Source: Microvirga lupini | Lineage (GTDB): Bacteria; Pseudomonadota; Alphaproteobacteria; Rhizobiales; Beijerinckiaceae | Length of the DNA: 43,863 bases | Reading direction: 5' to 3' | Assembly: GCA_000517005.1 (NCBI GenBank) | Contig: KI911965.1 | Span: forward strand, 733,362 to 777,224 | Part shown: positions 1 through 9,665 of the stretch, one piece after another | Numbering within the stretch: the stretch's first letter is position 1 | How the letters are laid out: every line of letters starts with the position of its first letter | The notes under the pieces: model-generated | Database searches by the model: none | The model's input: only the letters and a program-made list of their open reading frames with translations | Told to the model about the DNA's origin: nothing | Program-made: the position numbers and the translations under genes

Positions 1-144
1 TGTCATTCCGGGGCGGCTCGTCGAGCCGAGCCCGGAATCCATAACCGCCGACAGTGTAGAATAAGACGCAGTGGCTATCGTAGCATTTCAAGCTTCAGCG
101 TCGTGTTTATGGATTCCGGGCTCCGCTACGCGGCCCCGGAATGA
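1..144. repeat. Family A palindromic repeat, copy 1
   Basis: The two ends are inverted copies: it opens with TGTCATTCCGGGGC and closes with GCCCCGGAATGACA, and inner arms reading CCGGAATCCAT and ATGGATTCCGG face each other. The central loop of roughly 60 bp is not symmetric. It lies just beyond the 3' end of hslU. This copy is a diverged variant of the family seen at 1494, 14507, 23916, 27515 and 32209. Function is unknown; the fold could protect or terminate the hslU transcript. Confidence 0.8.
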
Positions 145-164
145 CAGCAGGTCGTTCTTTTTTA

Positions 165-1478
165 CTACAGAATGAACCGGCTCAGATCCGTGTTCTTCGC
201 CAGCGACTCCACTTCGCCGCGCACGTAAGCGGCATCGATGGTCACCGTTTCGCCCGAGCGGTCGGGCGCCGTGAACGAGACATCGTCGAGCACGCGTTCC
301 AGCACCGTCTGCAGACGGCGGGCGCCGATGTTCTCGACCGAGTTGTTCACGTCGACGGCCACCTGCGCGAGCGCATCGATGGCATCGTCCGTGAAGACGA
401 GATTCACGCCTTCGGTCTGCATCAGCGCCACCGACTGCTTGATGAGGCTCGCTTCGGTCTCCGTGAGAATGCGCTTGAAATCTTCCACCGTCAGCGGTGC
501 GAGTTCGACGCGGATCGGCAGACGGCCCTGCAGCTCGGGCAGCAGATCCGACGGCTTCGACACGTGGAACGCACCGGAGGCGATGAAGAGGATGTGGTCC
601 GTCTTCACAGGTCCGTATTTCGTCGAGACCGTGGTGCCTTCGATCAGCGGCAGCAGATCGCGCTGCACGCCTTCACGCGACACGTCCGCACCTGTCCGAC
701 CCTCGCGGCCGGCGATCTTGTCGATCTCGTCGAGGAACACGATGCCGTTGTTCTCCACTTGGCGCAGCGCCTCCTGGACGATGGCGTCCTGGTCGATGAG
801 CTTGTCGGCCTCTTCCGTCACCAGCGGCTCATAGGCCTCGCGCACGGTGGTGCGGCGGGTTTTCGAGCGACCGCTGCCGAATGCCTTGCCGAACATGTCG
901 GAGAGGTTGATCGCGCCGACCGACGCGCCGGGCATGCCAGGGATCTCGAACATGGGCATCCCCTGCCCTCCGCCCGATTGCAGCTCGACCTCGATCTCCT
1001 TGTCGTCGAGCTCGTTGGCGCGCAGCTTGCGGCGGAACGCGTCGCGGGTGACGGCGCTCGCCGTAGAGCCGACGAGCGCATCGAGCACGCGCTCTTCCGC
1101 CGCCACATGCGCCTTGGCCTGAACCTGACGGCGGCGTTCGTCCTTCACGAGGCCGATGCCGATCTCGACGAGATCGCGCACGATCTGCTCCACGTCGCGG
1201 CCGACATAGCCGACCTCCGTGAACTTGGTCGCCTCGACCTTGATGAAGGGCGCGCCCGCGAGCCTGGCCAGCCGCCGCGAGATCTCGGTCTTGCCGCAGC
1301 CGGTCGGCCCGATCATGAGAATATTCTTCGGCGCCACCTCCTCACGCAGGGAGCCTTCGAGCTGCTGCCGGCGCCAGCGGTTGCGCAGGGCGATGGCGAC
1401 CGCGCGCTTGGCGTCGTTCTGGCCGACGATGTAGCGGTCGAGTTCGGAAACGATTTCGCGGGGGGAAAAGGTGGTCAT
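165..1478 (-). CDS. hslU: ATP-dependent protease ATPase subunit HslU
   Basis: HslU (ClpY) is the AAA+ hexamer that unfolds proteins and threads them into the HslV peptidase in the cytoplasm. The 437-residue product starts [20 protein letters not shown], has Walker A GPTGCGKT at about residues 57-64, a Walker B reading IVFLDEID, a Gly-rich I-domain stretch, and the conserved C-terminal tail ending LSRFIL that inserts into HslV. The ATG at 1478 was chosen because family proteins begin here and a GGAAG-like ribosome site precedes it; the open frame runs 23 codons further upstream into a palindromic repeat. It follows hslV on the same strand, separated by family A repeat copy 2. Length is normal for the family. 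Confidence 0.97.
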   Translation of the reverse strand: MTTFSPREIVSELDRYIVGQNDAKRAVAIALRNRWRRQQLEGSLREEVAPKNILMIGPTGCGKTEISRRLARLAGAPFIKVEATKFTEVGYVGRDVEQIVRDLVEIGIGLVKDERRRQVQAKAHVAAEERVLDALVGSTASAVTRDAFRRKLRANELDDKEIEVELQSGGGQGMPMFEIPGMPGASVGAINLSDMFGKAFGSGRSKTRRTTVREAYEPLVTEEADKLIDQDAIVQEALRQVENNGIVFLDEIDKIAGREGRTGADVSREGVQRDLLPLIEGTTVSTKYGPVKTDHILFIASGAFHVSKPSDLLPELQGRLPIRVELAPLTVEDFKRILTETEASLIKQSVALMQTEGVNLVFTDDAIDALAQVAVDVNNSVENIGARRLQTVLERVLDDVSFTAPDRSGETVTIDAAYVRGEVESLAKNTDLSRFIL

Positions 1479-1493
1479 CACTTCATCTTCCGG

Positions 1494-1607
1494 TGTCATC
1501 CCCGGCCGGAAGCAGCGAACGCTGCTGGAGGGGAAGGGGATCCACAATCAAGGTTTTTCAGTGTCTGGATCCCCTTCCCGGCCGCTTTGCGGCCGCCGAG
1601 GATGACA
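1494..1607. repeat. Family A palindromic repeat, copy 2, between hslV and hslU
   Basis: Ends TGTCATCCCCGGCCGG and a matching GGATGACA are inverted, with inner arms GGGGAAGGGGATCCA and TGGATCCCCTTCCC. It fills almost the whole gap between hslV (stop at 1618) and hslU (start at 1478), so it would be transcribed as a long hairpin inside the hslVU mRNA. That position could change the relative amounts of the two subunits, but this is inference. Confidence 0.85.
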
Positions 1608-1617
1608 CGAACGGGTA

Positions 1618-2172
1618 TTATGCGGCTTCCAATGTCTCGATGACGATATTCGCATTGGTATAGACGCAGATCTCGGCCGCGATAGCGAGAGACCGGCGCA
1701 CGATGGCTTCCGCATCCATGTCGGAATCGACGAGCGCCCGCGCTGCGGCGAGCGCGTAATTGCCGCCCGAACCGATGGCCATAATGCCGTTCTCCGGCTC
1801 CAGCACGTCACCGGCGCCGGAGAGCAACAGGCCTACGTCCTTGTCGGCGACGAGCATCATCGCCTCGAGACGCCGCAGGTACCGGTCGGTGCGCCAGTCC
1901 TTGGTGAGCTCGACGCAGGCGCGGGTGAGCTGGCCGGGATATTGCTCCAGCTTGGCTTCGAGGCGCTCGAACAGGGTGAAGGCGTCGGCCGTGGAGCCGG
2001 CAAAGCCGCCGATCACCCCACCCTTGGCGAGGCGGCGGACCTTTTTCGCATTGCCCTTCACCACGGTCTGCCCCAGGCTCACCTGACCGTCGCCGCCGAT
2101 GACGACGCGGCCGCCTTTGCGGACCATGAGGATCGTGGTGGCATGCATGCGGGGGGTGGCGTCTTCGGACAC
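1618..2172 (-). CDS. hslV: ATP-dependent protease peptidase subunit HslV
   Basis: HslV (ClpQ) is the proteasome-like Thr peptidase dodecamer that partners HslU. The sequence [20 protein letters not shown] is the family's N-terminal region; the first Thr of TTI is the expected nucleophile after processing. The GTG at 2172 is chosen because GGAG lies 10 nt upstream; it leaves an 11-residue leader before the Thr. An ATG at 2148 (MHATTI) would give a 3-residue leader, and an ATG at 2202 is further upstream. The glycine-rich [14 protein letters not shown] stretch is also typical. Forms an operon with hslU; divergent from hisB. Confidence 0.95.
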   Translation of the reverse strand: MSEDATPRMHATTILMVRKGGRVVIGGDGQVSLGQTVVKGNAKKVRRLAKGGVIGGFAGSTADAFTLFERLEAKLEQYPGQLTRACVELTKDWRTDRYLRRLEAMMLVADKDVGLLLSGAGDVLEPENGIMAIGSGGNYALAAARALVDSDMDAEAIVRRSLAIAAEICVYTNANIVIETLEAA

Positions 2173-2203
2173 GGGGGTCAAACTCCGGAGGGCGGGAATC
2201 AAT

Positions 2204-2230
2204 CAGCATCGGCCTCAAGGCCGTTTCAAG
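2204..2230 (-). promoter_or_regulatory. Possible sigma-32-type promoter of hslVU
   Basis: On the minus strand CTTGAA (2225-2230) is followed after 12 bp by CCGATGCTG (2204-2212). CTTGAA is the alphaproteobacterial heat-shock -35 element; the -10 only partly matches CCCCAT and the spacer is a little short. hslVU is a classic heat-shock operon, which makes the call reasonable but weak. Confidence 0.25.
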
Positions 2231-2331
2231 GCCTGACTTAATCACTGATCGGCCAAAAGCAACGCGGGTGGCATTTCTCGCCGCGGCTTGCTAGAAGGCG
2301 CCTGTCTCTTGTTCCGCAAAGGATTTTGATG

Positions 2332-2919
2332 ATGCGCTCCGCGAGCGTCAGCCGTCGCACCGCCGAGACCGATGTCGCCGTGTCGATTGCCCTGGATGGC
2401 ACCGGCAAGGCCGAGATCTCCACGGGAGTCGGCTTCCTCGACCATATACTCGAACTGTTCGCCCTACACGGTCTCTTCGACCTGACCGTGAAGGTGACCG
2501 GCGACCTGCATGTGGACCAGCATCATACGACCGAGGATACCGGGATCGCGCTGGGTCAGGCCATCCTGCAGGCGCTTGGCGATAAAAAGGGCATCTCGCG
2601 CTATGCCGACATCCATCTGCCGATGGACGAGACCTTGACGCGCGTGGCTCTCGACATATCGGGCCGCCCCTTCCTTGTGTTCCGGACCACCTTCCCGACG
2701 GAGAAGATCGGCGTTTTCGACACCGAGCTGGTGCGCGAGTTCTATCAGGCCTTCGCCATCAATGCGGGCCTGACCCTGCATGTGGAGACGCTCTACGGCG
2801 AGAACAGTCACCATATCGCCGAGAGCTGCTTCAAGGGCTTGGCACGGGCCTTGCGTCAGGCCGTGGCACTGGACCCAAGGGAAGAGGGGCGCGTTCCCTC
2901 CACCAAGGGTACGCTCTAA
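2332..2919 (+). CDS. hisB: Imidazoleglycerol-phosphate dehydratase HisB
   Basis: HisB removes water from imidazole-glycerol phosphate to give imidazole-acetol phosphate, the seventh step of histidine synthesis. The 195-residue product is the monofunctional form without a phosphatase domain. Visible hallmarks are [16 protein letters not shown], the metal-binding [14 protein letters not shown] and the C-terminal [19 protein letters not shown]. Start: AAAGGA ends 8 nt before the ATG at 2332; an adjacent ATG at 2329 is possible. First gene of the his cluster, divergent from hslV. Confidence 0.96.
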   Translation: MRSASVSRRTAETDVAVSIALDGTGKAEISTGVGFLDHILELFALHGLFDLTVKVTGDLHVDQHHTTEDTGIALGQAILQALGDKKGISRYADIHLPMDETLTRVALDISGRPFLVFRTTFPTEKIGVFDTELVREFYQAFAINAGLTLHVETLYGENSHHIAESCFKGLARALRQAVALDPREEGRVPSTKGTL

Positions 2920-2991
2920 ATTCCTTAAGAGACCGTCTTACCTGGCGGAGACGCCATCGTCGCCTCACCGGGTAAGGCCTGAGGAAATGTC

Positions 2992-3483
2992 ATGACCACC
3001 TATACCCTGCACCTCCCGCGCTATGCGCGGCCGGGCGATCCGACTGCTCTGGACGAGTCGGAACTCGTGAAGGATGCCTTTTCCTGGGGGGCCTTCTTCT
3101 TCACCTTCCTCTGGTTCTTCTACCACCGGCTCTGGCTCGCCGGGTTCGGCGTGCTGATCCTCGTCTTCGCCTTCGGCAGCGTCATGGCCCTCCTGGACGT
3201 GCATCCGCTGGCCGGCATCGTCGCTCAAGTTCTGCTGCAGGCCCTGATCGGGCTCGAGGCCAACAGCCTGCGGCGCTGGACCCTGGCGCGCCGGGGCCTG
3301 CCCATGGTGGATGCGGTCACGGCCGAAGACCAGGACGAGGCGGAGGCCAAGGCCTTCGCCCGCTGGCTCGGGGCCAGACCATCCTCCCCGCCCCGCAACC
3401 CGGCGCCCTCAGCCGTTCTGTCCACCCCCCGGAGGTCCGAGCCGGTGATCGGCCTCTTCCCCGATGCGGAGCGCCCCCGGTGA
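2992..3483 (+). CDS. DUF2628 membrane protein in the his operon
   Basis: The 163-residue protein resembles the DUF2628 family. It has a short N-terminal region, an aromatic hydrophobic stretch around residues 31-50 ([19 protein letters not shown]), a second and probably a third membrane segment to about residue 85, then a polar Pro-rich tail. The family's function is not known. It ends by overlapping the GTG start of hisH by 4 bp (GTGA), so the two are probably translationally coupled, which places it in the histidine operon although no role in histidine synthesis is established. Confidence 0.8.
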   Translation: MTTYTLHLPRYARPGDPTALDESELVKDAFSWGAFFFTFLWFFYHRLWLAGFGVLILVFAFGSVMALLDVHPLAGIVAQVLLQALIGLEANSLRRWTLARRGLPMVDAVTAEDQDEAEAKAFARWLGARPSSPPRNPAPSAVLSTPRRSEPVIGLFPDAERPR

Positions 3484-4130
3484 GCGTCGTCATCATCGAT
3501 TACGGGTCCGGCAACCTGCACTCCGCCGCCAAGGCCTTCGAGCGGGCGGCCCGGGAGGCAGAACTCGACCTTTCCATTACGGTCTCGTCCGACCCGAATC
3601 TCGTCGCCAGGGCCGACCGGATCGTGCTGCCGGGCGTCGGCGCCTTCGCCGATTGCCGCCGCGGCCTCGATGCTGTGCCCGGCATGGTGGAGGTGCTGCA
3701 GCGGCGCGTCCATGAGGACAAGCGCCCCTTCCTCGGCATCTGCGTCGGCATGCAGCTCATGGCGACCAGGGGGCTCGAGCACACCACGAGCTACGGGCTC
3801 GACTGGATCCACGGCGACGTGAAGGCCATCCAGCCGAGCGATCCGTCCCTCAAGATCCCCCACATGGGCTGGAACACCCTCACCCAGCTCAAGCCGCACC
3901 CGTTGCTCGACGGCATTCCGACTGGGCCGGACGGGCTGCACGCCTATTTCGTGCATTCCTATGCGCTCTCCCCGGCCGACCCGGACGACGTGGTCGCGAT
4001 CGCCGATTACGGCGGACCGGTCACGGCCATCGTCGGCCGGGACAATCTCGTCGGCACCCAATTTCACCCCGAAAAGAGCCAGGCGCTCGGCCTCAAGCTC
4101 ATCGCCAATTTTTTGAGGTGGCGCCCGTGA
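3480..4130 (+). CDS. hisH: Imidazole glycerol phosphate synthase glutaminase subunit HisH
   Basis: HisH hydrolyses glutamine and passes ammonia to HisF, which makes imidazole-glycerol phosphate and AICAR. The 216-residue class I amidotransferase shows the triad: Cys88 in GICVGMQ, and His196 and Glu198 in FHPEKS. The GTG start at 3480 overlaps the stop of the DUF2628 gene. The stop overlaps the GTG start of hisA in the same 4-bp way. Confidence 0.97.
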   Translation: MSVVIIDYGSGNLHSAAKAFERAAREAELDLSITVSSDPNLVARADRIVLPGVGAFADCRRGLDAVPGMVEVLQRRVHEDKRPFLGICVGMQLMATRGLEHTTSYGLDWIHGDVKAIQPSDPSLKIPHMGWNTLTQLKPHPLLDGIPTGPDGLHAYFVHSYALSPADPDDVVAIADYGGPVTAIVGRDNLVGTQFHPEKSQALGLKLIANFLRWRP

Positions 4131-4870
4131 TCCTCTATCCTGCCATCGATCTCAAAGAGGGCCGCTGCGTCCGCCTCATTCAAGGCGACATGGACCAGGC
4201 GACCGTGTTCAACGACGATCCCGCCGACCAGGCCGCCACCTTCGAGCGCCAGGGCTTCGAGTGGCTGCACGTGGTCGATCTCGACGGCGCCTTTGCCGGC
4301 AAGCCGATGAATGCCGCGGCCGTCGAAACCATCCTGAAGCGGGTCACGATCCCGGTGCAGCTCGGCGGCGGCATCCGCGACATGAAGACCGTGGAGGGCT
4401 GGCTCGGGAAGGGCGTGTCCCGCGTGATCATCGGCACGGCCGCCGTGCGCGACCCCGCCTTCGTGCGCGAGGCCGCCCGCCTCCATCCGGGCAAGATCGC
4501 GGTCGGCATCGACGCCAAGGACGGGCTGGTCGCCGTCGAAGGCTGGGCCCAGACCTCGACCCTATCGGCGGAGGAGCTCGGCCGCCGCTTCGAGGATGCA
4601 GGTGTCGCTGCCATCATCTACACGGACATCGCCCGCGACGGCATTCTCAAGGGCCTCAACTTCCCCATGACCTTAGGATTGGCGCGCGCGGTCTCGATTC
4701 CGGTCATCGCCTCCGGGGGCCTTGCCTCCATGGCCGATATCGAGCGCCTGACCCAACCCGATTGCGCCGTCCTCAACGGCGCCATCTCCGGACGAGCCCT
4801 CTATGACGGGCGCATCGATCCGGAGGAAGCGCTGGCGCTGCTCCGCTCCGTTCGCAAGGAGCCTGCCTGA
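4127..4870 (+). CDS. hisA: ProFAR isomerase HisA
   Basis: HisA is the (beta/alpha)8 barrel that isomerises ProFAR to PRFAR in histidine synthesis. The 247-residue product begins [17 protein letters not shown]; catalytic Asp8 and Asp129 (in VGIDAKDG) are both present, as are the phosphate-binding GGGIR and ASGG loops. I chose the GTG at 4127, which overlaps the hisH stop and sits about 8 nt from a GAGGTGG ribosome site; a GTG at 4118 would add three residues but lies on that site. Confidence 0.96.
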   Translation: MILYPAIDLKEGRCVRLIQGDMDQATVFNDDPADQAATFERQGFEWLHVVDLDGAFAGKPMNAAAVETILKRVTIPVQLGGGIRDMKTVEGWLGKGVSRVIIGTAAVRDPAFVREAARLHPGKIAVGIDAKDGLVAVEGWAQTSTLSAEELGRRFEDAGVAAIIYTDIARDGILKGLNFPMTLGLARAVSIPVIASGGLASMADIERLTQPDCAVLNGAISGRALYDGRIDPEEALALLRSVRKEPA

Positions 4871-5673
4871 TGCTCAAAGTGCGTCTCATTCCTTGCCTCG
4901 ACGTGAAGGACGGGCGCGTCGTGAAGGGCGTGCAATTCGTCGACCTCGTCGATGCGGGCGATCCGGTGGAGGCGGCCAAGGCCTATGATGCGGCCGGGGC
5001 CGACGAACTCTGCTTTCTCGACATCACCGCGAGCCACGAGGCGAGGGGAATCCTGCTCGATGTGGTGCAGCGCACGGCCGAGGCCTGCTTCATGCCGCTC
5101 ACCGTCGGCGGCGGCGTGCGCACCGTCGAGGACATCCGCAAGCTCCTGCTCGCCGGGGCCGACAAGGTCTCGATCAACACGGCCGCGGTGAAGAACCCGG
5201 ATTTCGTGCGCGAGGCCGCGGAAAAATTCGGCAACCAATGCATCGTCGTCGCCATCGACGCCAAGAAGGTGTCGGGGGAGGGCGAAGCGCCGCGCTGGGA
5301 GATCTTCACCCATGGCGGGCGCAACGCCACCGGCATCGACGCCATTGCCTTCGCCAAGCAGGTGGCGGAACTCGGGGCAGGGGAGCTGCTCGTCACCTCC
5401 ATGGACCGGGACGGCACCAAGGGCGGCTATGACCTCGCGCTCGTGCGCGCCGTTGCGGACGCGGTCTCCGTGCCCATCATCGCCTCCGGCGGCGTCGGCA
5501 ATCTCGACCATCTGGTCGATGGCGTCGAGAAGGGCCACGCCAGCGCAGTGCTCGCCGCCTCGATCTTCCACTTCGGCACCCACACGGTTTCGGAAGCCAA
5601 GGGCTATATGGCCGAGAAGGGGCTGAAGATGCGGCTGGACGAGCCGGCGCGAGCCACTGCAAATCGGCATTGA
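4870..5673 (+). CDS. hisF: Imidazole glycerol phosphate synthase cyclase subunit HisF
   Basis: HisF is the barrel partner of HisH that closes the imidazole ring. The 267-residue product has catalytic Asp11 ([13 protein letters not shown]) and Asp130 (VVAIDAKK), and the phosphate loops VGGGVR and ASGGVG. Its ATG overlaps the hisA stop by one base. After hisF the cluster is interrupted by the map gene before hisE. Confidence 0.97.
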   Translation: MLKVRLIPCLDVKDGRVVKGVQFVDLVDAGDPVEAAKAYDAAGADELCFLDITASHEARGILLDVVQRTAEACFMPLTVGGGVRTVEDIRKLLLAGADKVSINTAAVKNPDFVREAAEKFGNQCIVVAIDAKKVSGEGEAPRWEIFTHGGRNATGIDAIAFAKQVAELGAGELLVTSMDRDGTKGGYDLALVRAVADAVSVPIIASGGVGNLDHLVDGVEKGHASAVLAASIFHFGTHTVSEAKGYMAEKGLKMRLDEPARATANRH

Positions 5674-5732
5674 ACGCGGATTTCGTGGCAATTGCAGCCA
5701 ACCATCCCAGATAAGGTAAAGGCATTTACTGA

Positions 5733-6482
5733 ATGACGATCTCCAGCGAGGATGATCTGAACAAGCTCCAGGAAATCGGCAGGATCGTCGCCAATACCCT
5801 TGAGGCCATGGCTGCGGCGCTTGAGCCGGGAATGACGACGGCGGAGCTCGACATGATCGGTCGTCAATTTCTCGAGAAGGCCGGCGCTCGTTCCGGCCCG
5901 GAGCTTGTCTACGATTTTCCCGGCGCAACCTGCATCAGCGTGAATGAGCAGATTGCCCATGGCATTCCCGGATCTCGCCGGATCGAGGCAGGCGACCTCG
6001 TCAACATCGATATCTCGGCGGAAAAGAACGGTGTCTATGCCGATACCGGCGCCTCTTTCGCGGTTCCGCCAACCACCAATGCCGTCAAGCGCCTGTGCCG
6101 GGACGGCCGTCGTGCGATGTGGGTCGGTTTACGTCAGGTCGGCGCTGACAAGCCGATTGCCGGAATCGGCCAAGCCATCGGAAAATTTGCGCAGAAGAAC
6201 GGCTACACCCTGGTTCGTAACCTGGCGAGCCACGGCATCGGCTACTCTCTTCATGAAGAGCCGGGGGAAATCCCCACCTGGCCGGACCGTTCAGAGCGGC
6301 GGATTATGAACGAGGGTCTCGTCTTTACGGTGGAGCCCTTCCTGTCGCTGGGTGCGAACTGGGCGACGGACGGCGATGATGAATGGACATTGCTCAGCGA
6401 TCCACGCGCCCCAACAGTCCAATACGAGCATACGGTCGTCGCCACGCGCAATGGCCCACTTGTCGTAACATTGCCGGGCTAG
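5733..6482 (+). CDS. map: Type I methionine aminopeptidase inside the his operon
   Basis: This 249-residue enzyme should remove N-terminal methionine from nascent proteins. All metal ligands can be seen: Asp93, Asp104, His167, Glu201 and Glu232, with substrate-contact His76 (AHGIP) and His174. No N-terminal zinc-finger extension is present. It sits 59 nt after hisF and 7 nt before hisE, so it is probably cotranscribed with the his genes. By eye its codon use is less GC-biased than its neighbours, and it looks like an inserted paralogue rather than the main housekeeping map; that would need a genome search. Confidence 0.93.
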   Translation: MTISSEDDLNKLQEIGRIVANTLEAMAAALEPGMTTAELDMIGRQFLEKAGARSGPELVYDFPGATCISVNEQIAHGIPGSRRIEAGDLVNIDISAEKNGVYADTGASFAVPPTTNAVKRLCRDGRRAMWVGLRQVGADKPIAGIGQAIGKFAQKNGYTLVRNLASHGIGYSLHEEPGEIPTWPDRSERRIMNEGLVFTVEPFLSLGANWATDGDDEWTLLSDPRAPTVQYEHTVVATRNGPLVVTLPG

Positions 6483-6489
6483 TTCACAC

Positions 6490-6810
6490 ATGACCTCTTT
6501 CACCCTCGACGATCTCGCCCGCATCGTGGCCCAGCGCGCGGCAGCACCTGTCACGGAATCCTATACGGCCAAGCTCCTTGCGGATGGGCCTGCGAAAGCG
6601 GCCAAGAAGCTGGGGGAGGAGGCCGTGGAGGCCGCCATCGCGGCCGTGCAGGGCGACCGGCAGAACCTCACGGCCGAGGCGGCGGACGTGCTGTATCATC
6701 TTTTGGTCGTGTTGCAGGGCGCAAACATTCCGCTAAGTGACGTAATGGCCGAACTGGAGCGCCGCACGGCGCAGTCGGGTCTTGCGGAGAAGGCCGCGCG
6801 CAAGACCTAA
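6490..6810 (+). CDS. hisE: Phosphoribosyl-ATP pyrophosphatase HisE
   Basis: HisE hydrolyses phosphoribosyl-ATP to phosphoribosyl-AMP, the second step of histidine synthesis. The 106-residue alpha-helical MazG-like product contains the acidic motifs [14 protein letters not shown] and [11 protein letters not shown] that bind magnesium. It is separate from HisI, as is usual in alphaproteobacteria. The ATG follows the map stop by 7 nt without a strong ribosome site, which suggests coupling to map. Confidence 0.95.
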   Translation: MTSFTLDDLARIVAQRAAAPVTESYTAKLLADGPAKAAKKLGEEAVEAAIAAVQGDRQNLTAEAADVLYHLLVVLQGANIPLSDVMAELERRTAQSGLAEKAARKT

Positions 6811-6831
6811 AACGGAAAAGAGGTGGTTCGC

Positions 6832-7811
6832 ATGGACCAGCCCAACCTGATGATCTCCGCCGCCGAGGACGATGACGGCCTCTCGCCCTATCGCATCTTC
6901 TCCCGCGACGAATGGGCCCGCTTACGCGCCGACGCGCCCATGACGCTGACCGCCGACGAGGTGCTGCAGCTCCAATCCCTGAACGATCCGATCTCGCTGG
7001 ACGAGGTCGCGGCGATCTACCTGCCGCTCTCGCGCCTTCTGTCCCTCTACGTCGCGGCGACGCAAGGGTTGTTCAAGGCGACCCAGCGCTTCCTCCTCGC
7101 CGAGAAGGAGGAGAAGGTGCCCTACATCATCGGCGTCGCGGGCTCGGTGGCGGTCGGCAAATCCACCACCGCCCCGTCCTGAAGGCGCTTCTCGCCCGCT
7201 GGCCCAACACCCCGAAGGTCGACCTCGTCACCACGGACGGCTTCCTCCTGCCGAATGCCGAGCTGACGCGGCTCGGACTCATGGAGCGCAAGGGCTTTCC
7301 CGAGAGCTACGATACGGGAAAGCTCCTGCACTTCCTGGCCGACATCAAAGCCGGCAAGCGCAATGTGAAGGCGCCGCTCTATTCCCACCTCGTCTATGAC
7401 GTGGTGCCCGGCGAGCAAACGACGGTCGACCGGCCGGACATCCTCATCGTCGAAGGGCTCAACGTGCTCCAGCCCGCGCGCATGCCCAAAGACGGCACGG
7501 CGATCCCCTTCGTGTCCGACTTCTTCGACTTCTCGGTCTATATCGACGCGGACGAGGAAGACCTGCACCGCTGGTACGTGAGCCGATTCCTGCGCCTGCG
7601 CCACACGGCGTTCCGCGATCCGCTGTCCTATTTCCGGCGCTATGCCGAACTAGCAGAAGCGGAAGCCATCGCCATCGCCGACGGGCTGTGGAACCGCATC
7701 AACCTGGTGAACCTGCGCGAGAACATCGTGCCGACCCGCCAGCGCGCGAGCCTGATCCTGAAAAAGGGCCCGAGCCACCGGATCGAGACGGTGGCGCTGC
7801 GAAGGCTGTAG
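6832..7811 (+). pseudogene. coaA: Pantothenate kinase CoaA, broken by a one-base frameshift
   Basis: Type I pantothenate kinase phosphorylates pantothenate in the first committed step of coenzyme A synthesis. The start at 6832 has a strong AGAGGTGG site. The first frame reads through Walker [12 protein letters not shown] and then stops at 7180-7182. The next frame continues in perfect family register from about 7175 ([20 protein letters not shown], later SFILKKG-type C-terminus) to 7811. Restoring one base, so that GCCCCGTCCTG reads as GCC-CGC-GTC-CTG, gives an intact product of about 326 residues. The defect is just after the ATP-binding loop, so an uncorrected product would be dead. Either the base was lost in sequencing or assembly, or the gene is really inactive and another enzyme (CoaX) covers. 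Confidence 0.9.
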
Positions 7812-7850
7812 GACCTCGTTGGGCGCGGACCTTCGGTTCCGCACCATGCG

Positions 7851-8858
7851 CTAGTCCTGGAACGTCGTTTCCACGCGGCGTACTGTCGAGAAGCGGCTCT
7901 TGGCGTAAACGGACGTGTAAGGCACCTGGACGTATTCGAGTGTCTTGCGGGCGGCCCAGCCCGGGAGCGTGTCCCTGTACCGGGCGAAATTCGGATTCGG
8001 CCCGGTTCCGAAGAGCACCTCGTTGAGGTTCAGCCCGACCCCGACATAGAAAGATCGCTCGATCGGGTAGCCGAGTTCGCGCTCTTTCTCCTCGAAGCCG
8101 CGTGCATCGAAGCCGGTATGCAGTTCAACGTAGCGCAGGGGCGTGTTCTTGAGTGTTTCAAATCCTCTCCCCTTCAGCGCCATGATGTATCGCTGGCGCT
8201 CATACGGAGGGAGAATGCCGTTCTCCCCTGTGACGCCGGGGCGCTCGTAACTGGCGGGCGTGTACATGATCCGCCAGTCCAGCTTCTCCGAAAGCCCGGG
8301 GATGGAATTCCGGAAAACCGAGAACAGCGCACCAACGCCGTTCGCCACGATATCCTCGCGGGAAAAGCGGTGTCGTCCCGTGAACCCGTCCACGATCTCC
8401 ACCAATCCCATGATCCCGAATGCGACGAGCGCGGCCGTGATCGGGGCACCTGCGGGGTTCGAGGCATTGGCCCGGATCCTGTCTGTCAGGAGGTCGGCAA
8501 TGACGTAGGTCGAGAACGAATGGCCGATCTTGTCCATTCCGCCGTGGCGGGTGTTCTTGGAAAACCACCCTTCCTCGATGGTCTGAAACCCTGAGGTATT
8601 GCCCCAATCCCAATCCTTGATGCCGACGGTGATGATGGCCGCCCCAACGATGGCCAGTTCCCAGCGGACCGCGTGCAGATGATCACCCAGCTGGCTGACC
8701 GAGTAGAACGTCGGGGGGATCGGCGTCGGTTCGACTTCTACCGTCCTGGGCTGCACGGACCGGTATTCCGATGATCCGCTCGTTTGCGCCAGGGGTGTTC
8801 CGGGACGCAAAGCGGTGCCTAGGGCTACAAGGCAAGCAATGAAGGCGACCACCCGCAT
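7851..8858 (-). CDS. DUF2279 periplasmic protein, function unknown
   Basis: The 335-residue protein has an N-terminal signal peptide (hydrophobic residues 3-16, likely cut near PLAQ). A central DUF2279-like region contains the stretch MDKIGHSFSTYVIADLL and a hydrophobic helix around AALVAFGIMGLVEIVDG. It ends with a polar, aromatic C-terminal region. The family includes predicted periplasmic proteins of unknown role. I do not see a convincing lipobox. It is convergent with coaA, 39 bp apart, and appears to be transcribed alone. Confidence 0.75.
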   Translation of the reverse strand: MRVVAFIACLVALGTALRPGTPLAQTSGSSEYRSVQPRTVEVEPTPIPPTFYSVSQLGDHLHAVRWELAIVGAAIITVGIKDWDWGNTSGFQTIEEGWFSKNTRHGGMDKIGHSFSTYVIADLLTDRIRANASNPAGAPITAALVAFGIMGLVEIVDGFTGRHRFSREDIVANGVGALFSVFRNSIPGLSEKLDWRIMYTPASYERPGVTGENGILPPYERQRYIMALKGRGFETLKNTPLRYVELHTGFDARGFEEKERELGYPIERSFYVGVGLNLNEVLFGTGPNPNFARYRDTLPGWAARKTLEYVQVPYTSVYAKSRFSTVRRVETTFQD

Positions 8859-9033
8859 TGGCCTATCCTCTTCTGCGCCCCCACCAGTACCTTCCTATGG
8901 CAAGCGGCGAAGCTCAACCCCCTTGGTGGGAGCGATCTGCCACAGGGGCCGGAAGGCGCCGGCAAAGGAAAACGGAGAAGCTCCAACCATTTCATAACCG
9001 TGGGCGTTGTGCCTCCAGATGAACGGAGAAATC

Positions 9034-9555
9034 ATGACGACGCCACCCATCGACGAGAAGCTCAAGCGCAGCGCCGAGCACGCGAAGGAAGCAGCGGTGC
9101 AAAGCCAGGAGGCCGCCGAGCAGACGCAGGAGGCGGCCGAGCACACGCAGGCTGCGGCGAAAACAACCGCCAAGGCCAGCGTGCAGATGAAGGACAGCGC
9201 CGACCGGCGCACGGAACTGGCGGCGAACCGCACGGTTTTCGCCGCCGAACGCACTTATGCCGCCTGGGTGCGCACAGGTTTGGCGTCGCTTGCTTCCGGC
9301 ATCGGCGCGAAGAAGCTCTTGGAAGGCGTGGTGCCGGACTGGATGATCCTCTCCACCGGCTCGATCCTGGTCCTGTTCAGCGCCTTCTGCTTCGCGGCTG
9401 CCGTCTGGCGTCAGGTCTTCACCGGCTCGCAGCCGCCGCAGCCCGACGTGCAGCGCATCCCGCCCTTCCTGCTCGTGATCTTCAATGGCTTCCTGGTGCT
9501 CGTCGCGCTTGCTGCCCTGCTCAGCATCTGGTTCGGGCGGACGGGAGGGGATTGA
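9034..9555 (+). CDS. DUF202 inner-membrane protein with coiled-coil N-terminus
   Basis: The 173-residue product starts MTTPPIDEKLKRSAEHAKEA after a GGAGAA ribosome site; an earlier in-frame ATG at 9007 is less likely. Residues about 12-62 are Ala/Glu/Gln-rich with a repeated EAAEQTQ / EAAEHTQ pattern and should form a coiled coil. The DUF202 core follows (NRTVFAAERTYAAWVRTGLA) and includes three membrane segments. Function unknown. It is divergent from the DUF2279 gene. Confidence 0.8.
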   Translation: MTTPPIDEKLKRSAEHAKEAAVQSQEAAEQTQEAAEHTQAAAKTTAKASVQMKDSADRRTELAANRTVFAAERTYAAWVRTGLASLASGIGAKKLLEGVVPDWMILSTGSILVLFSAFCFAAAVWRQVFTGSQPPQPDVQRIPPFLLVIFNGFLVLVALAALLSIWFGRTGGD

Positions 9556-9561
9556 GCACCA

Positions 9562-9652
9562 CGTCATCACCGGCCTTGTGCCGGTGATCCCGATGAATTG
9601 GAGCGCGGCGCTTCACAGCATCGGGATGGCCGGGACAAGCCCGGCCATGACG
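9562..9652. repeat. Family B palindromic repeat, copy 1
   Basis: Two nested stem-loops form the element: CACCGGCCTTGTGCCGGTG on the left and GGCCGGGACAAGCCCGGCC on the right, enclosed by CGTCATC and GATGACG-like ends. The middle holds about 25 bp. It lies between the convergent 3' ends of the DUF202 gene and the PfkB kinase gene and could act as a two-way terminator. Confidence 0.85.
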
Positions 9653-9665
9653 GGGAGGGCGATCC

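Noticed and set aside
141..1643. A 500-residue open frame on the plus strand opposite hslU
   Set aside because: It is His/Arg/Asp-rich with no family likeness and lies entirely opposite hslU, as expected from high GC at third positions.
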